A stretch of DNA of 64,000 bases from Paramecium octaurelia. Lineage: Eukaryota > Ciliophora > Oligohymenophorea > Peniculida > Parameciidae. The notes under the pieces were generated by a model that saw nothing but the letters and a program-made list of their open reading frames with translations, was not told where the DNA came from and did not search any database. The translations under genes were made by a program, and so were the position numbers. The stretch lies in assembly GCA_905182995.1 (NCBI GenBank), contig CAJJDP010000056.1:20919-84918 (forward strand), written 5' to 3'. Of this stretch, positions 14,101-25,590 are shown piece after piece (positions within the stretch are counted from its first letter, which is position 1; every line of letters starts with the position of its first letter).

Positions 14101-15079
14101 ATAAGATATCATCAATTTTATATTGATTAAATTTGACATTAATGTAGCAGTCAATAAGTTATAAAGCGATTTCATTCATTATTAATTCTCTTTAATAAGA
14201 TCTATGTTTATTTATTTCTTAATATTAACACACTTATGCAATCAAATTCCTAGATGTTTAATCTTCGTAATAAATCTCTCTAATCTCTTTTTTAATTATT
14301 TTTTATTAACATTTTTAACTCTTTATTGAATTAGAAGTTCTGACATAGATAATTTTGAATGGTAATTCATTATGATGAAAGGATAAATTACAATTGTGCT
14401 AATTACAAATTTAGGGATATAATTTGAATAATTCTGTAAAATTATTAGGAAGACAATCAATTTTGATTTAATCAGATCCTTTGTTTTAAATTAAGATCAT
14501 ATTCCTTGGTAGTATATAAGTAGTTTATCTTATTTGGATTTTATAAATTTTATATTAAGAAGCTCTCAAAATTAAGAACTAAAGATTTGGTATTAAAGAG
14601 TAAGTGATTTCATTTGGAAGCCGTTTGGAAAATCTACTAAATTTTTATAACTGCCTTTATAAATTTTTTCTAGCTCCTTTGAAGATATTTTAATTTATTA
14701 GGAAGGTATTGCATTTAAAGAATATCAAATATGGGGAGTAATGTGAGTTTAGCAGATGGTATTTTTATTTCCAAGAAAACTGGTAAGATATCCATTTCTA
14801 ATTAATTACAATTTTTAATTTATAAAAATATTATTTTACTTTTTCATTGTTGCCTACTAATAAACCTAAGTATTTGTAATCTTAAACTACAGGATAGTTC
14901 ATACCATTACTGATCTTATTTTGATTGTGAAGCAAAAATGATCTATATTAATTCTTCATGTATTTTGAATTTTTTGTATATGAATTTAAAAAACATAATA
15001 ATTAATTAATTTTATTTCAAATTGCAATTAATTTCAAACAAATAATTACTTTTTTTTAATTTTTAAAGTAAGGTTTTTA
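8106..15079. other. Long AT-rich stretch without a supported gene
   Basis: No gene I can name. Because only TGA stops translation, long chance frames are expected, so length alone proves little. Open frames noted on the plus strand: 8,153-8,665 (170 codons, beginning MRPSLFQVV) and 12,827-13,141 (104 codons, containing IESTPCYFLEILPNYLNFLY), the latter having the most protein-like composition. Neither matches a family I recognise, and neither has convincing ciliate introns that extend it. The rest, particularly 10,000-12,200 and 13,200-15,000, is A+T-rich with no visible structure. Confidence 0.35.
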
Positions 15080-15830
15080 AGACTATATCTAAAAACAGGT
15101 TGAATAGATGAACTGAAGGGAAACCATTATATTGCTATACAAGAAGATTTTAAAGCCATATAAGTAAATTAGAAAGGCTTCTGAGTTAAATTATCATCTT
15201 ACCCAAAAATTTAAGATACAAATCGAAAACTAATGAACGTTTAATTACTCATTTCTAAGAGATAAGCATAGCTTTCTAAAATTAAAGGCCTATGGCTTAT
15301 ATGACTTCTGTGACAACATAGGGTTCCAATTGTATGAATTAGATATCCTAATAATCTAGTTGATACATCCCTAAACACAAGAGAAAGTAAGCTTTAGTTC
15401 AACCGCTGCATATTCAGTGAGCTATACGATGCTGATCCATTTAAATACACTAAAGCTAGATCTGAACTTTCTGGCCATTTTTTTGATTGTATTTGGAGGA
15501 AAATGGCGAAATAGATTCCCTATTTAGTCTTTTATGAAACTATTGCATGAGATGATGCTTTAAAGGGTGAAATTGTATTTTAAGTTAAGTTCTTGGATTA
15601 GAAGATAAGATTATAGTAAGCTTTTATAGTTGGTGGAATTCATAAACAGCAAAATGGAAGAATAGTTGAGGCTTCAAGGTATTAAGGCAAATTAGCTAGT
15701 TGCTGTATTCCAGAAGGCTTTGTTATTTGGAATAAAAGAGTAGGAAATTGTGAGAGAGTTATCGTGAAGAAGTAACTTATTAAATAGTTTTCGACTTTGA
15801 TTTATCAAATAAATAGGTCTTGACTCAAGG
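15080..15830 (+). pseudogene. Interrupted coding sequence, function unknown
   Basis: One plus-strand frame from about 15,340 to 15,826 reads as convincing protein (pieces such as NLVDTSLNTRESKLQFNRC, FFDCIWRKMAKQIPYLVFY and FIVGGIHKQQNGRIVEASRY) but contains an in-frame TGA near 15,549 and another just upstream near 15,317. Composition, with Trp, Cys, His and Gly well spread, argues for real ancestry. No family recognised. I cannot place introns that would remove both stops, so a decayed gene is the simplest reading; a second overlapping frame is also open and prevents certainty. Confidence 0.35.
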
Positions 15831-15899
15831 GGTATAACAATTAATTCTGCTTAGTTTTAAAAACACAGAATTTTAATTTAGCAACTTTTTATTTTCAAG

Positions 15900-16289
15900 A
15901 TGAATGGTGATCTGGTCTAGATCTTGAGGGAAATAACTCTTTTTTTAGAACAAGATAATACCAAGCATACACTGATTGATGATTAATATCCACAATATAA
16001 TGTAAAATTCTGTAGTTTTCTCTCATTGAACGCTTTTTCAGATACTATTTGCAGCCTCTACTATTGGTATAATAATAATTTAACAAGTATTTAATTTATG
16101 ATTTTTCTTTAATACAATTGTTTTCTTTTTAATGTCAAACACGGTCATCGATTATATGGAATCATTTTACATTTCATTATTAAAGCAAAAATTTCTACAT
16201 GTTTGATAGCAATAAGTTTTCTGCTATTAGCGGATAAGGATTCCAGTATAGATATAAATGATTTGAATACAGACTTCTATGTACTCTGA
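15900..16289 (+). CDS. Possible hypothetical protein, 129 aa
   Basis: Open from an ATG at 15,900 to TGA at 16,287-16,289 under the ciliate code; the frame is open from 15,801. The first half is hydrophilic and helical (GDLVQILREITLFLEQDNTK), the second hydrophobic. It directly follows the interrupted block at 15.3-15.8 kb and may be part of the same decayed gene. No domain recognised. An open frame of this length can occur by chance in this A+T-rich background. Confidence 0.25.
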
Positions 16290-17490
16290 TATTTGCTAGC
16301 ATTGAAAAGTTAAATTCAAACTACTAATTTTCTTTATGCCTTACTTAACTTAGATCTAACTTAGTAAGTAAGATTTGAAATTTGAATTAGCGACCTAACT
16401 TTGATAATGAAATTCTTCTTAAAGCATCTTATCAAGGAAATATAATGAAGGTTATAATGAAGTTAAATAAAGAGTTGAAAGTTAAATTATTTCCATGAGT
16501 TATATCTAATCCCTATTAGGTAAAGACTCATCAATAAAAAATTATTATATCCCAACCCACTCAGGAGCAAAATTATATCAAAAATAAGAATGAGAATCAA
16601 AAAAAATATCACTAGCCCAACACTATTAAGAGTAGTTAAAGTATAAATATTATTATTTCACGAATACCAAGTTTACATTGGATATAATCTCATGTTGAAA
16701 TTTTTATGAGTCAAGGATTACTCTCTCTCCTTAATGATGATTGAGGTAACTGTAGCATTGAATGATTTATTCACCTTATCTTGAAATAGTTCAATTTCAA
16801 TTGTTCAGGATCTATTATTAAGTATCGAATACACAATTCAATAATTTAAAATTTCCCAATAAATAAATGTTTGTCTTTGAATACGTAAGCTTTTTCAGAA
16901 ATACATTGTATTGAAGATTTATGTTTTTGTTAGAATATATTTTAAGAAAAGATGAAGAATACAACAAAATGAGCAAATCAGCCTCCAGTGTAGATGGTAA
17001 TGCAAGAGCGACTATATTTTCAGATTTAATTAAAGCTTGCACAACTATTGGAATTAAATCCATAAAAGACATTTTTGAATAGCAATTATATAAATTCACT
17101 TGAATAGTTTTTATCACCTTAATCTTTACAAATTTTGTTAAAAAAGTTAAAAATGAATTAATATATAAATATTATATAGTTTTAATTTTATAGTCAATAC
17201 CAGTAACACAATGATTTTCTATATAAACTGATTCTATCTCTTGACTAACTTTGAATTGGAACAATTTTAAATATAATAAAATATATAGAATGATATTCTT
17301 ATGATTCTGGAGGTTGCTGAGGTTTAATAATTATGATGATTTATATTTATAACTAGTCTAAGCGATTTTTCAGTAGATAAAAATATAAAAATACATTGTT
17401 TAATAACATACCACTCAAATAATTATGCATGGTGATAAAAAAATTCTCCGTATGTAATGAAAATCTAACTTTAAATAATATGTTAAAATC
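16290..17490. other. Mostly non-coding; one 60-codon coding-like fragment
   Basis: The only notable piece is a plus-strand frame 16,921-17,103 (60 codons, containing SSVDGNARATIFSDLIKAC) with the look of a helical HEAT-type repeat fragment. An antisense frame over the same bases (16,818-17,117, minus) is also open, so strand is not certain. Short open pieces around 16,390-16,500 are similar in character. Nothing else recognised. Confidence 0.3.
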
Positions 17491-18652
17491 TCAATTTTTC
17501 ATTGGGTTAGCCATTTACTAGAGCCCTTAATTAAGGGTACTTGTTTAACCTTGAACATCCGATTAGATTATAATTGGTTAAAATTCTTATGGATTCCAGT
17601 TTTCAGGTTAGATCAATGGTTGAATATCTTCTTCAGGAGGTAAAGCAAAAATAGTAATTGGAATCTGCACAGTGGGTCTAGGTGAACAACAAGAACAACC
17701 TAAATAGATTTACACTTACCCTCATAATGTGGCTGAACTCTCAAATGATATTTTGAATTCACGAATAATCCTTTATTTGATGGAATTAGGTGCTAAAGAG
17801 GCTTTTTTAAATTAATCAATTATAATTAGTACTCTTACTTTTACTCAGGTTAAATTTTAGTTCCTTTTTAAGGACCTTTGTGGTATTAATAATTTAATTC
17901 AAATTCAATCACCCTTTCTCTATTTGAATTTGATCTCAATCTTAATCTATTCACAATTACAGAATCAACCTTTTCTAGATCAAGTTGACAATTTGTGTTG
18001 TCTATATCATAATCAAAGTTGAGAAATTCATTTGGAAAAAATGCATTTTTTTCTATTTTCACTTCAATTGAAGAAGTCTAAAATATGATTAATTATCTAT
18101 ACTCCTCTTTTAATACAGCATCCACTAACAATCTAAGTAGATTCCTTCTTTTATTTCAATGTTTTAATTTCTTTAATTGGTTCCCTTAAGATTAGTGCTT
18201 ATTTATTTTATATATCATTTATCGACTTGGATGTTGAGACGACTCTTGCAATTACTTTATAGCTTATGCTTGCAAAAACAATGTCTTTAAAATAAAATGT
18301 TCCAGGAAAGTATGCAGGAATATAAAATTTAAAAGGAAATGTAAATTAACCAACCTTAAGATTATCATCATCAAATGTATGGACAACGACTGTGACTTTA
18401 TGGAAGTTATATTTTCCTTCATGCATTCTACTCCGACTACCTGATCCTGATGCCCAACGTGTTTTTTCCTTCCCTTATATGGTAAGTTAAACTACTTTTC
18501 CACTAAATCCTTCTTTAATTACATGAAGATATATGTTTCCTAAGTAACTTAGATGTAATCCTCTTACCTAATACAACATCGCCAGCAAAATAGAACTATT
18601 TTTCTGTTCTTATCATTATTCCACCAAATTCACATCCTTATTTATTACCCAT
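17491..18652 (-). CDS. Arrestin-domain protein, 362 aa
   Basis: Alpha-arrestin-type scaffold; the family links membrane cargo to ubiquitin ligases or endosomal sorting. N-terminal arrestin fold: MGNKQGCEFGGIMIRTEKQ, then YFAGDVVLGNIYLHV at residues 20-40 and FTFPFKFYIPAYFPG near 100, the usual hydrophobic-basic edge strand. The C-terminal arrestin half includes CQLDLEKVDSVIVNRLRLRS. The extreme C-terminus is proline-rich (LPPEEDIQPLIQPENWNPQ). Three introns restore one frame of 363 codons: 18,540-18,567 (28 nt), 18,078-18,102 (25 nt) and 17,700-17,719 (20 nt). Stop is TGA at 17,491-17,493. The start is the first ATG before the conserved GCEFGG block. It is the only clearly intact gene in the left half; a decayed relative lies at about 27.8-28.6 kb. 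Family call is secure from motifs; cargo unknown. Confidence 0.87.
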
Positions 18653-18683
18653 GTGTTTTTTTTCTATATAATTAATTTACGGT

Positions 18684-20506
18684 AATTACAAGTTTGGAAT
18701 TTGTTGAAGGAATCCTAAAATTTCTGGTAAATTCTGATTACAAGATGCGAAATAATCAGCTGATATTAGAAGGAACTTTTGAAATGAACAAGCAAAACTA
18801 ACTAATTTTGACCTTTGTAATATTCTATATAATTATTAAATATTTGAAAATTATTTCACCATGATCTCTTCCTTATCAATACTTCTTCGCATTATTCTGA
18901 TAATGGTTAGTAAAATGCTTTTTCAACACAAAATCCATCCATAATTTGGTTGCATCTTCAAAGCTTTCCAGTAAAAGCTTCTTAATATCTTGCTAACTCT
19001 TATATTATTTGATCAAAGCAGAAGAAATATGATAAACATAAGCCTAAGTATAATTGAATGAAGACCTCTTTCAGAAACTGAGAAGTACTCAATGGAGTTA
19101 TTCTTAACTCTATATCAACAATTTAAGAACAAAAATCTTAACTTCTTAATTCCAATATTACATCCTATAATGATAACTTGAATAAAATATCACCAAATTA
19201 TATTGAGGCTTCCCTTTGGTTCTAACATGACTTGGATCCATAACCAATACTTATCAGCCAACTAGATTGCTTCATTTTAACTACATTTCTATGCAAATTA
19301 TCAGCTATGATTAGAAATATTTTGATCAATAACCATGACTTCCTTCGTCAAATGTAATGATGAAATTTAAGTTAAAATTTAGTGAATTATACCCTTTACA
19401 CTACATTCCATAAACAACATTTGAATCATTGCATAGACCCTTGTCTACAATGTCTAAGGACTCATTAAATTTTTCCAAATAATCTTAAACTACGAAGTTA
19501 GATTATTTTAGATTTGCAAACCTTTACAGAACAATATATCGGGATGATTAGGGAATATTTATAGAATTTTGTCATCAGAAATAATGGTCTTTCCAACAAC
19601 ACCAAGTTTGAATAAAGATAAAGACCGTAATGGATATAATTTTTCCATACTAATATCTAAAGAATATTAATATTCTTGGATTCATTTGATCCTTAAAATT
19701 CAATCAACAGAAATAAACTTGTTTAAAAATGTTTCCTCTGATATAATTAATGAGCTAATTAATGAATAACATTCTCATGCTTTTTCACTTTAATACGTCT
19801 AAATAATGCAGATATCCAACTAACAATTATTCTGAAAATTTTAATGTTTCAGAACATTATGCTATATAGGATATGAATGAACTCAAACAATTATTTCCCT
19901 TGAGATATTTGCATACTAAAGAAAAAGCGAACCTTTACTATTCAAAGTGTCCACTGGATTAAGGGTAGATAATCAAACTTTATTATATCTCCATTAGCCA
20001 AGTATGTTCACAATTTATTCATTTTATGTAATTGATAGGTATAAAGGTAAAAATTTCACTATGATATACCTTTAAACTAAAATGAATGAACAGAATTTTG
20101 ATTTTAAGACAATATTGTATGTTCCTTAATATTTAACAAATAATCATTTTTTCAAAATCTTTTCCTCTTTATCAATCGGCTAAAATATTCAATTCATAAT
20201 TTTTTCTTAATAAAATTTGGCATTCTACTTATGTTAAAATCTATAATTATACCCTCAAATTTACTTTTAAAAACCTACAATTTTTCACTCCTTATTGACC
20301 TGATTACAACTACTAATAGTAGGAATGGAGTAGACCAGTCCATCATGATCAATCTGACAATAACAAGTCTGCCATCAATTTCTTTCTTGAATCTTGAATT
20401 TTTTCAAACCAAAACAATACTTATATTAATTACTTACTTTCTTACTTATACGAAAATTACTTATTGTATAAGATTGTAATGCATAAATTATACTTAATAT
20501 AATTTT
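18684..20506. repeat. Repeat block unit 1 (N-joined series)
   Basis: This stretch recurs in full at 22,043-23,865, and its part from 19,032 on recurs at 20,508-21,982. No intact gene recognised inside; minus-strand pieces such as GMQCKGYNSLNFNLNFIITF (near 19,400) and KKEIDGRLVIVRLI (near 20,390) look protein-like but cannot be joined with confidence. A plus-strand 82-codon open frame at 20,231-20,479 recurs only because the block is repeated. Confidence 0.85.
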
Positions 20507-20507
20507 N
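20507..20507. other. Assembly gap (single N)
   Basis: Single N; the bases after it repeat sequence from 19,032 onward exactly. Confidence 0.9.
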
Positions 20508-22041
20508 ATAAACATAAGCCTAAGTATAATTGAATGAAGACCTCTTTCAGAAACTGAGAAGTACTCAATGGAGTTATTCTTAACTCTATATCAACAATTT
20601 AAGAACAAAAATCTTAACTTCTTAATTCCAATATTACATCCTATAATGATAACTTGAATAAAATATCACCAAATTATATTGAGGCTTCCCTTTGGTTCTA
20701 ACATGACTTGGATCCATAACCAATACTTATCAGCCAACTAGATTGCTTCATTTTAACTACATTTCTATGCAAATTATCAGCTATGATTAGAAATATTTTG
20801 ATCAATAACCATGACTTCCTTCGTCAAATGTAATGATGAAATTTAAGTTAAAATTTAGTGAATTATACCCTTTACACTACATTCCATAAACAACATTTGA
20901 ATCATTGCATAGACCCTTGTCTACAATGTCTAAGGACTCATTAAATTTTTCCAAATAATCTTAAACTACGAAGTTAGATTATTTTAGATTTGCAAACCTT
21001 TACAGAACAATATATCGGGATGATTAGGGAATATTTATAGAATTTTGTCATCAGAAATAATGGTCTTTCCAACAACACCAAGTTTGAATAAAGATAAAGA
21101 CCGTAATGGATATAATTTTTCCATACTAATATCTAAAGAATATTAATATTCTTGGATTCATTTGATCCTTAAAATTCAATCAACAGAAATAAACTTGTTT
21201 AAAAATGTTTCCTCTGATATAATTAATGAGCTAATTAATGAATAACATTCTCATGCTTTTTCACTTTAATACGTCTAAATAATGCAGATATCCAACTAAC
21301 AATTATTCTGAAAATTTTAATGTTTCAGAACATTATGCTATATAGGATATGAATGAACTCAAACAATTATTTCCCTTGAGATATTTGCATACTAAAGAAA
21401 AAGCGAACCTTTACTATTCAAAGTGTCCACTGGATTAAGGGTAGATAATCAAACTTTATTATATCTCCATTAGCCAAGTATGTTCACAATTTATTCATTT
21501 TATGTAATTGATAGGTATAAAGGTAAAAATTTCACTATGATATACCTTTAAACTAAAATGAATGAACAGAATTTTGATTTTAAGACAATATTGTATGTTC
21601 CTTAATATTTAACAAATAATCATTTTTTCAAAATCTTTTCCTCTTTATCAATCGGCTAAAATATTCAATTCATAATTTTTTCTTAATAAAATTTGGCATT
21701 CTACTTATGTTAAAATCTATAATTATACCCTCAAATTTACTTTTAAAAACCTACAATTTTTCACTCCTTATTGACCTGATTACAACTACTAATAGTAGGA
21801 ATGGAGTAGACCAGTCCATCATGATCAATCTGACAATAACAAGTCTGCCATCAATTTCTTTCTTGAATCTTGAATTTTTTCAAACCAAAACAATACTTAT
21901 ATTAATTACTTACTTTCTTACTTATACGAAAATTACTTATTGTATAAGATTGTAATGCATAAATTATACTTAATATAATTTTTAGAAGCAATGAAAGCAA
22001 TTTTTATATTGGAAAGGGCAAATTCTGGAATGGTGTTTTGT
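20508..22041. repeat. Repeat block unit 2
   Basis: 20,508-21,982 (1,475 bases) equals 19,032-20,506; the remaining 59 bases up to the next N equal 23,866-23,924. The piece therefore overlaps units 1 and 3, as expected for one locus assembled three times. Confidence 0.85.
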
Positions 22042-22042
22042 N
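22042..22042. other. Assembly gap (single N)
   Basis: Single N; the bases after it repeat sequence from 18,684 onward exactly. Confidence 0.9.
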
Positions 22043-23924
22043 AATTACAAGTTTGGAATTTGTTGAAGGAATCCTAAAATTTCTGGTAAATTCTGATTAC
22101 AAGATGCGAAATAATCAGCTGATATTAGAAGGAACTTTTGAAATGAACAAGCAAAACTAACTAATTTTGACCTTTGTAATATTCTATATAATTATTAAAT
22201 ATTTGAAAATTATTTCACCATGATCTCTTCCTTATCAATACTTCTTCGCATTATTCTGATAATGGTTAGTAAAATGCTTTTTCAACACAAAATCCATCCA
22301 TAATTTGGTTGCATCTTCAAAGCTTTCCAGTAAAAGCTTCTTAATATCTTGCTAACTCTTATATTATTTGATCAAAGCAGAAGAAATATGATAAACATAA
22401 GCCTAAGTATAATTGAATGAAGACCTCTTTCAGAAACTGAGAAGTACTCAATGGAGTTATTCTTAACTCTATATCAACAATTTAAGAACAAAAATCTTAA
22501 CTTCTTAATTCCAATATTACATCCTATAATGATAACTTGAATAAAATATCACCAAATTATATTGAGGCTTCCCTTTGGTTCTAACATGACTTGGATCCAT
22601 AACCAATACTTATCAGCCAACTAGATTGCTTCATTTTAACTACATTTCTATGCAAATTATCAGCTATGATTAGAAATATTTTGATCAATAACCATGACTT
22701 CCTTCGTCAAATGTAATGATGAAATTTAAGTTAAAATTTAGTGAATTATACCCTTTACACTACATTCCATAAACAACATTTGAATCATTGCATAGACCCT
22801 TGTCTACAATGTCTAAGGACTCATTAAATTTTTCCAAATAATCTTAAACTACGAAGTTAGATTATTTTAGATTTGCAAACCTTTACAGAACAATATATCG
22901 GGATGATTAGGGAATATTTATAGAATTTTGTCATCAGAAATAATGGTCTTTCCAACAACACCAAGTTTGAATAAAGATAAAGACCGTAATGGATATAATT
23001 TTTCCATACTAATATCTAAAGAATATTAATATTCTTGGATTCATTTGATCCTTAAAATTCAATCAACAGAAATAAACTTGTTTAAAAATGTTTCCTCTGA
23101 TATAATTAATGAGCTAATTAATGAATAACATTCTCATGCTTTTTCACTTTAATACGTCTAAATAATGCAGATATCCAACTAACAATTATTCTGAAAATTT
23201 TAATGTTTCAGAACATTATGCTATATAGGATATGAATGAACTCAAACAATTATTTCCCTTGAGATATTTGCATACTAAAGAAAAAGCGAACCTTTACTAT
23301 TCAAAGTGTCCACTGGATTAAGGGTAGATAATCAAACTTTATTATATCTCCATTAGCCAAGTATGTTCACAATTTATTCATTTTATGTAATTGATAGGTA
23401 TAAAGGTAAAAATTTCACTATGATATACCTTTAAACTAAAATGAATGAACAGAATTTTGATTTTAAGACAATATTGTATGTTCCTTAATATTTAACAAAT
23501 AATCATTTTTTCAAAATCTTTTCCTCTTTATCAATCGGCTAAAATATTCAATTCATAATTTTTTCTTAATAAAATTTGGCATTCTACTTATGTTAAAATC
23601 TATAATTATACCCTCAAATTTACTTTTAAAAACCTACAATTTTTCACTCCTTATTGACCTGATTACAACTACTAATAGTAGGAATGGAGTAGACCAGTCC
23701 ATCATGATCAATCTGACAATAACAAGTCTGCCATCAATTTCTTTCTTGAATCTTGAATTTTTTCAAACCAAAACAATACTTATATTAATTACTTACTTTC
23801 TTACTTATACGAAAATTACTTATTGTATAAGATTGTAATGCATAAATTATACTTAATATAATTTTTAGAAGCAATGAAAGCAATTTTTATATTGGAAAGG
23901 GCAAATTCTGGAATGGTGTTTTGT
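22043..23924. repeat. Repeat block unit 3 (longest)
   Basis: Equals 18,684-20,506 and then the unit-2 tail, so it contains the whole content of units 1 and 2 without interruption. It is probably the true single-copy version of the locus. Confidence 0.85.
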
Positions 23925-23945
23925 AATATCTATTAAAGAACTGTG
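23829..23945. repeat. Dispersed ~115-bp repeat, copy B
   Basis: Diverged match to 7,988-8,105: AGATTGTAATGCATAAATTA at the start, then GCAAATTCTGGAATG, TTTTGTAATA and TATTAAAGAACTGTG. The stretch 21,946-22,041 is the same unit, cut short by the N at 22,042. Confidence 0.6.
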
Positions 23946-24245
23946 TCAAACGTTGTAGATATTATTATTATTACTTATCTCATAAATAATAAACTCAAGA
24001 AAAGCCCTAACCTGTATAACTTTCTCTAATCAAAATAATTTATAAATTACTTACTTACTTAATTATTTACTAGTTTAAAAAATTAATTATCTCTAAAAAA
24101 AATACTAACCTGTCAATAATAAATAATAAGGTCTTTGATAAATTTTTCTTAATTTACAAAATTGTAAAATTTCTCATCTCTAAAAACGATTTATTACACC
24201 AATCTCTATTATTTAAGTTCTAATCTAATGATTTAATATTAAAAA
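23946..24245. other. Intergenic, nothing recognised
   Basis: A+T-rich, with ATT and ACTT runs. Presumed upstream region of the lectin-like gene that follows; no defined element seen. Confidence 0.4.
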
Positions 24246-25590
24246 ATGGAGAAAATTCTTATACTTTTGATATTTTTCAATCTGGGCTTTTCATATATTT
24301 AATATGACACTGGAATAATCAATAGCTTTGATAAGACTTAGGATCCAAATTTCATATGCTAAAATGGCTACTCTAAAACATTAACCACCTGCTTTCTCTA
24401 ATCAATTTTTGAAAATTCCATAAGTGTTTTTTACTCATGAATTTTTTGACTTAGAGTAGGCAGAAATGGGGTTTTATTTAGAAATTACAACTATAACTTA
24501 AACATGTATTTAATAAGTCAATTATATAGCATTTACTTTACTAATTAGGTGTAATAAAAGAAGTGCAAATTCACTCAGATTAAGGTGGTTTGCTTTTGAT
24601 GATAAACGTATGGAGGTTATAAGCAACTTTAATCAGGAGAATCCAGATGATAAGACCTTTTCAATTAAAAATCCAAATGCTTAAACTGGATTTGTAGCTC
24701 TAACAAGTGTACATTATACAGGATTAGTGGATTTTCTATTATCAGTAATTGTTATTAACACCTTTATAGATAAGCAAAATAAAAACTAATTCAGTAACTG
24801 TGAGTATAACTAAAGTACCAGGAAAGTTTACAAATCTTAAATAGGTTGGCTATTTTGTAGTTGTTGGAATTGAAGAGGCATTTATTAATTTAGGATTAAA
24901 GAAAGTAACTGGAGCATTCAGTAGTGGAAACATTCCAATTTAACCAAATAGATGGTTTGCTATAGCAGTGCAAAGCCTGGTTTATCCAAATGTTAATAAT
25001 ATAAGATTATTAGCAACATATAGTAACACAGAAACAACGATATCATATAATTGGGGAACCTGTAAATATTCATGATTTATAAATATAATAGGGACTTATG
25101 CTGAGACTCCGAATAGCCATTCTTAAATTTGGATAGCATATTAATTTACAAAGATATTCAAACCTTTAGAATGTTTTAGTATAAGAATAAGCAGAAAATA
25201 GATATTTGATTTAACAGTTCCCATATTTTATTTAGAAATTCTTCAATCTAATAAAATTTATTAAACAAATGGGAACTATGAATATTATGTTGATAAATCA
25301 AATACCCCATTTAAGTTGGGTATTTAGATTAAATGTGAAAACGGAAAAAAATCTAGGCAAATTTTAATAAATGTAACTCTTGTAGTACTTAAAAGACTCA
25401 TTCATTTTCTTATAATTGCTTCAATTAAATGAATTATGTTGGTTTCTTCCCTATTTTTAAATAAGCATTTCCACAATATAATCATTTAAAAATAAAAATG
25501 CAATCATCATCACTTGAAATTATAAACGTTGTTTACGATCAAACCATTACAGAAACGACTATAGTGATAATTTAGATATTGAATTAATGA
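24246..25590 (+). pseudogene. H-type-lectin-like surface protein with two frame breaks
   Basis: Starts with a clear signal peptide (MEKILILLIFFNLGFSY). The body carries an H-type lectin-like core (FFTHEFFDLEQAEMGF, then LRLRWFAFDDKRMEVISNFN), followed by FSIKNPNAQTGFVALTS, QIWIAYQFTK and a cysteine cluster (CNSCSTQK). Three introns fit well: 24,506-24,529 (24 nt), 24,745-24,769 (25 nt), 25,062-25,091 (30 nt). TGA at 25,588-25,590. Two single-base shifts remain, one near 24,370 in an AAAA run and one near 25,345 in an A6 run. Both lie at homopolymers, so base-call error and gene decay are both possible. The predicted product would be secreted or surface-anchored and sugar-binding; the lectin assignment rests on recognised sequence style, not on a search. 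Confidence 0.7.

Noticed and set aside
20231-23838. Identical 82-codon open frame three times (20,231; 21,707; 23,590)
   Set aside because: The three copies lie in the exact repeat blocks around single Ns and so are one sequence; the frame has no recognisable content and minus-strand reading there is at least as protein-like.
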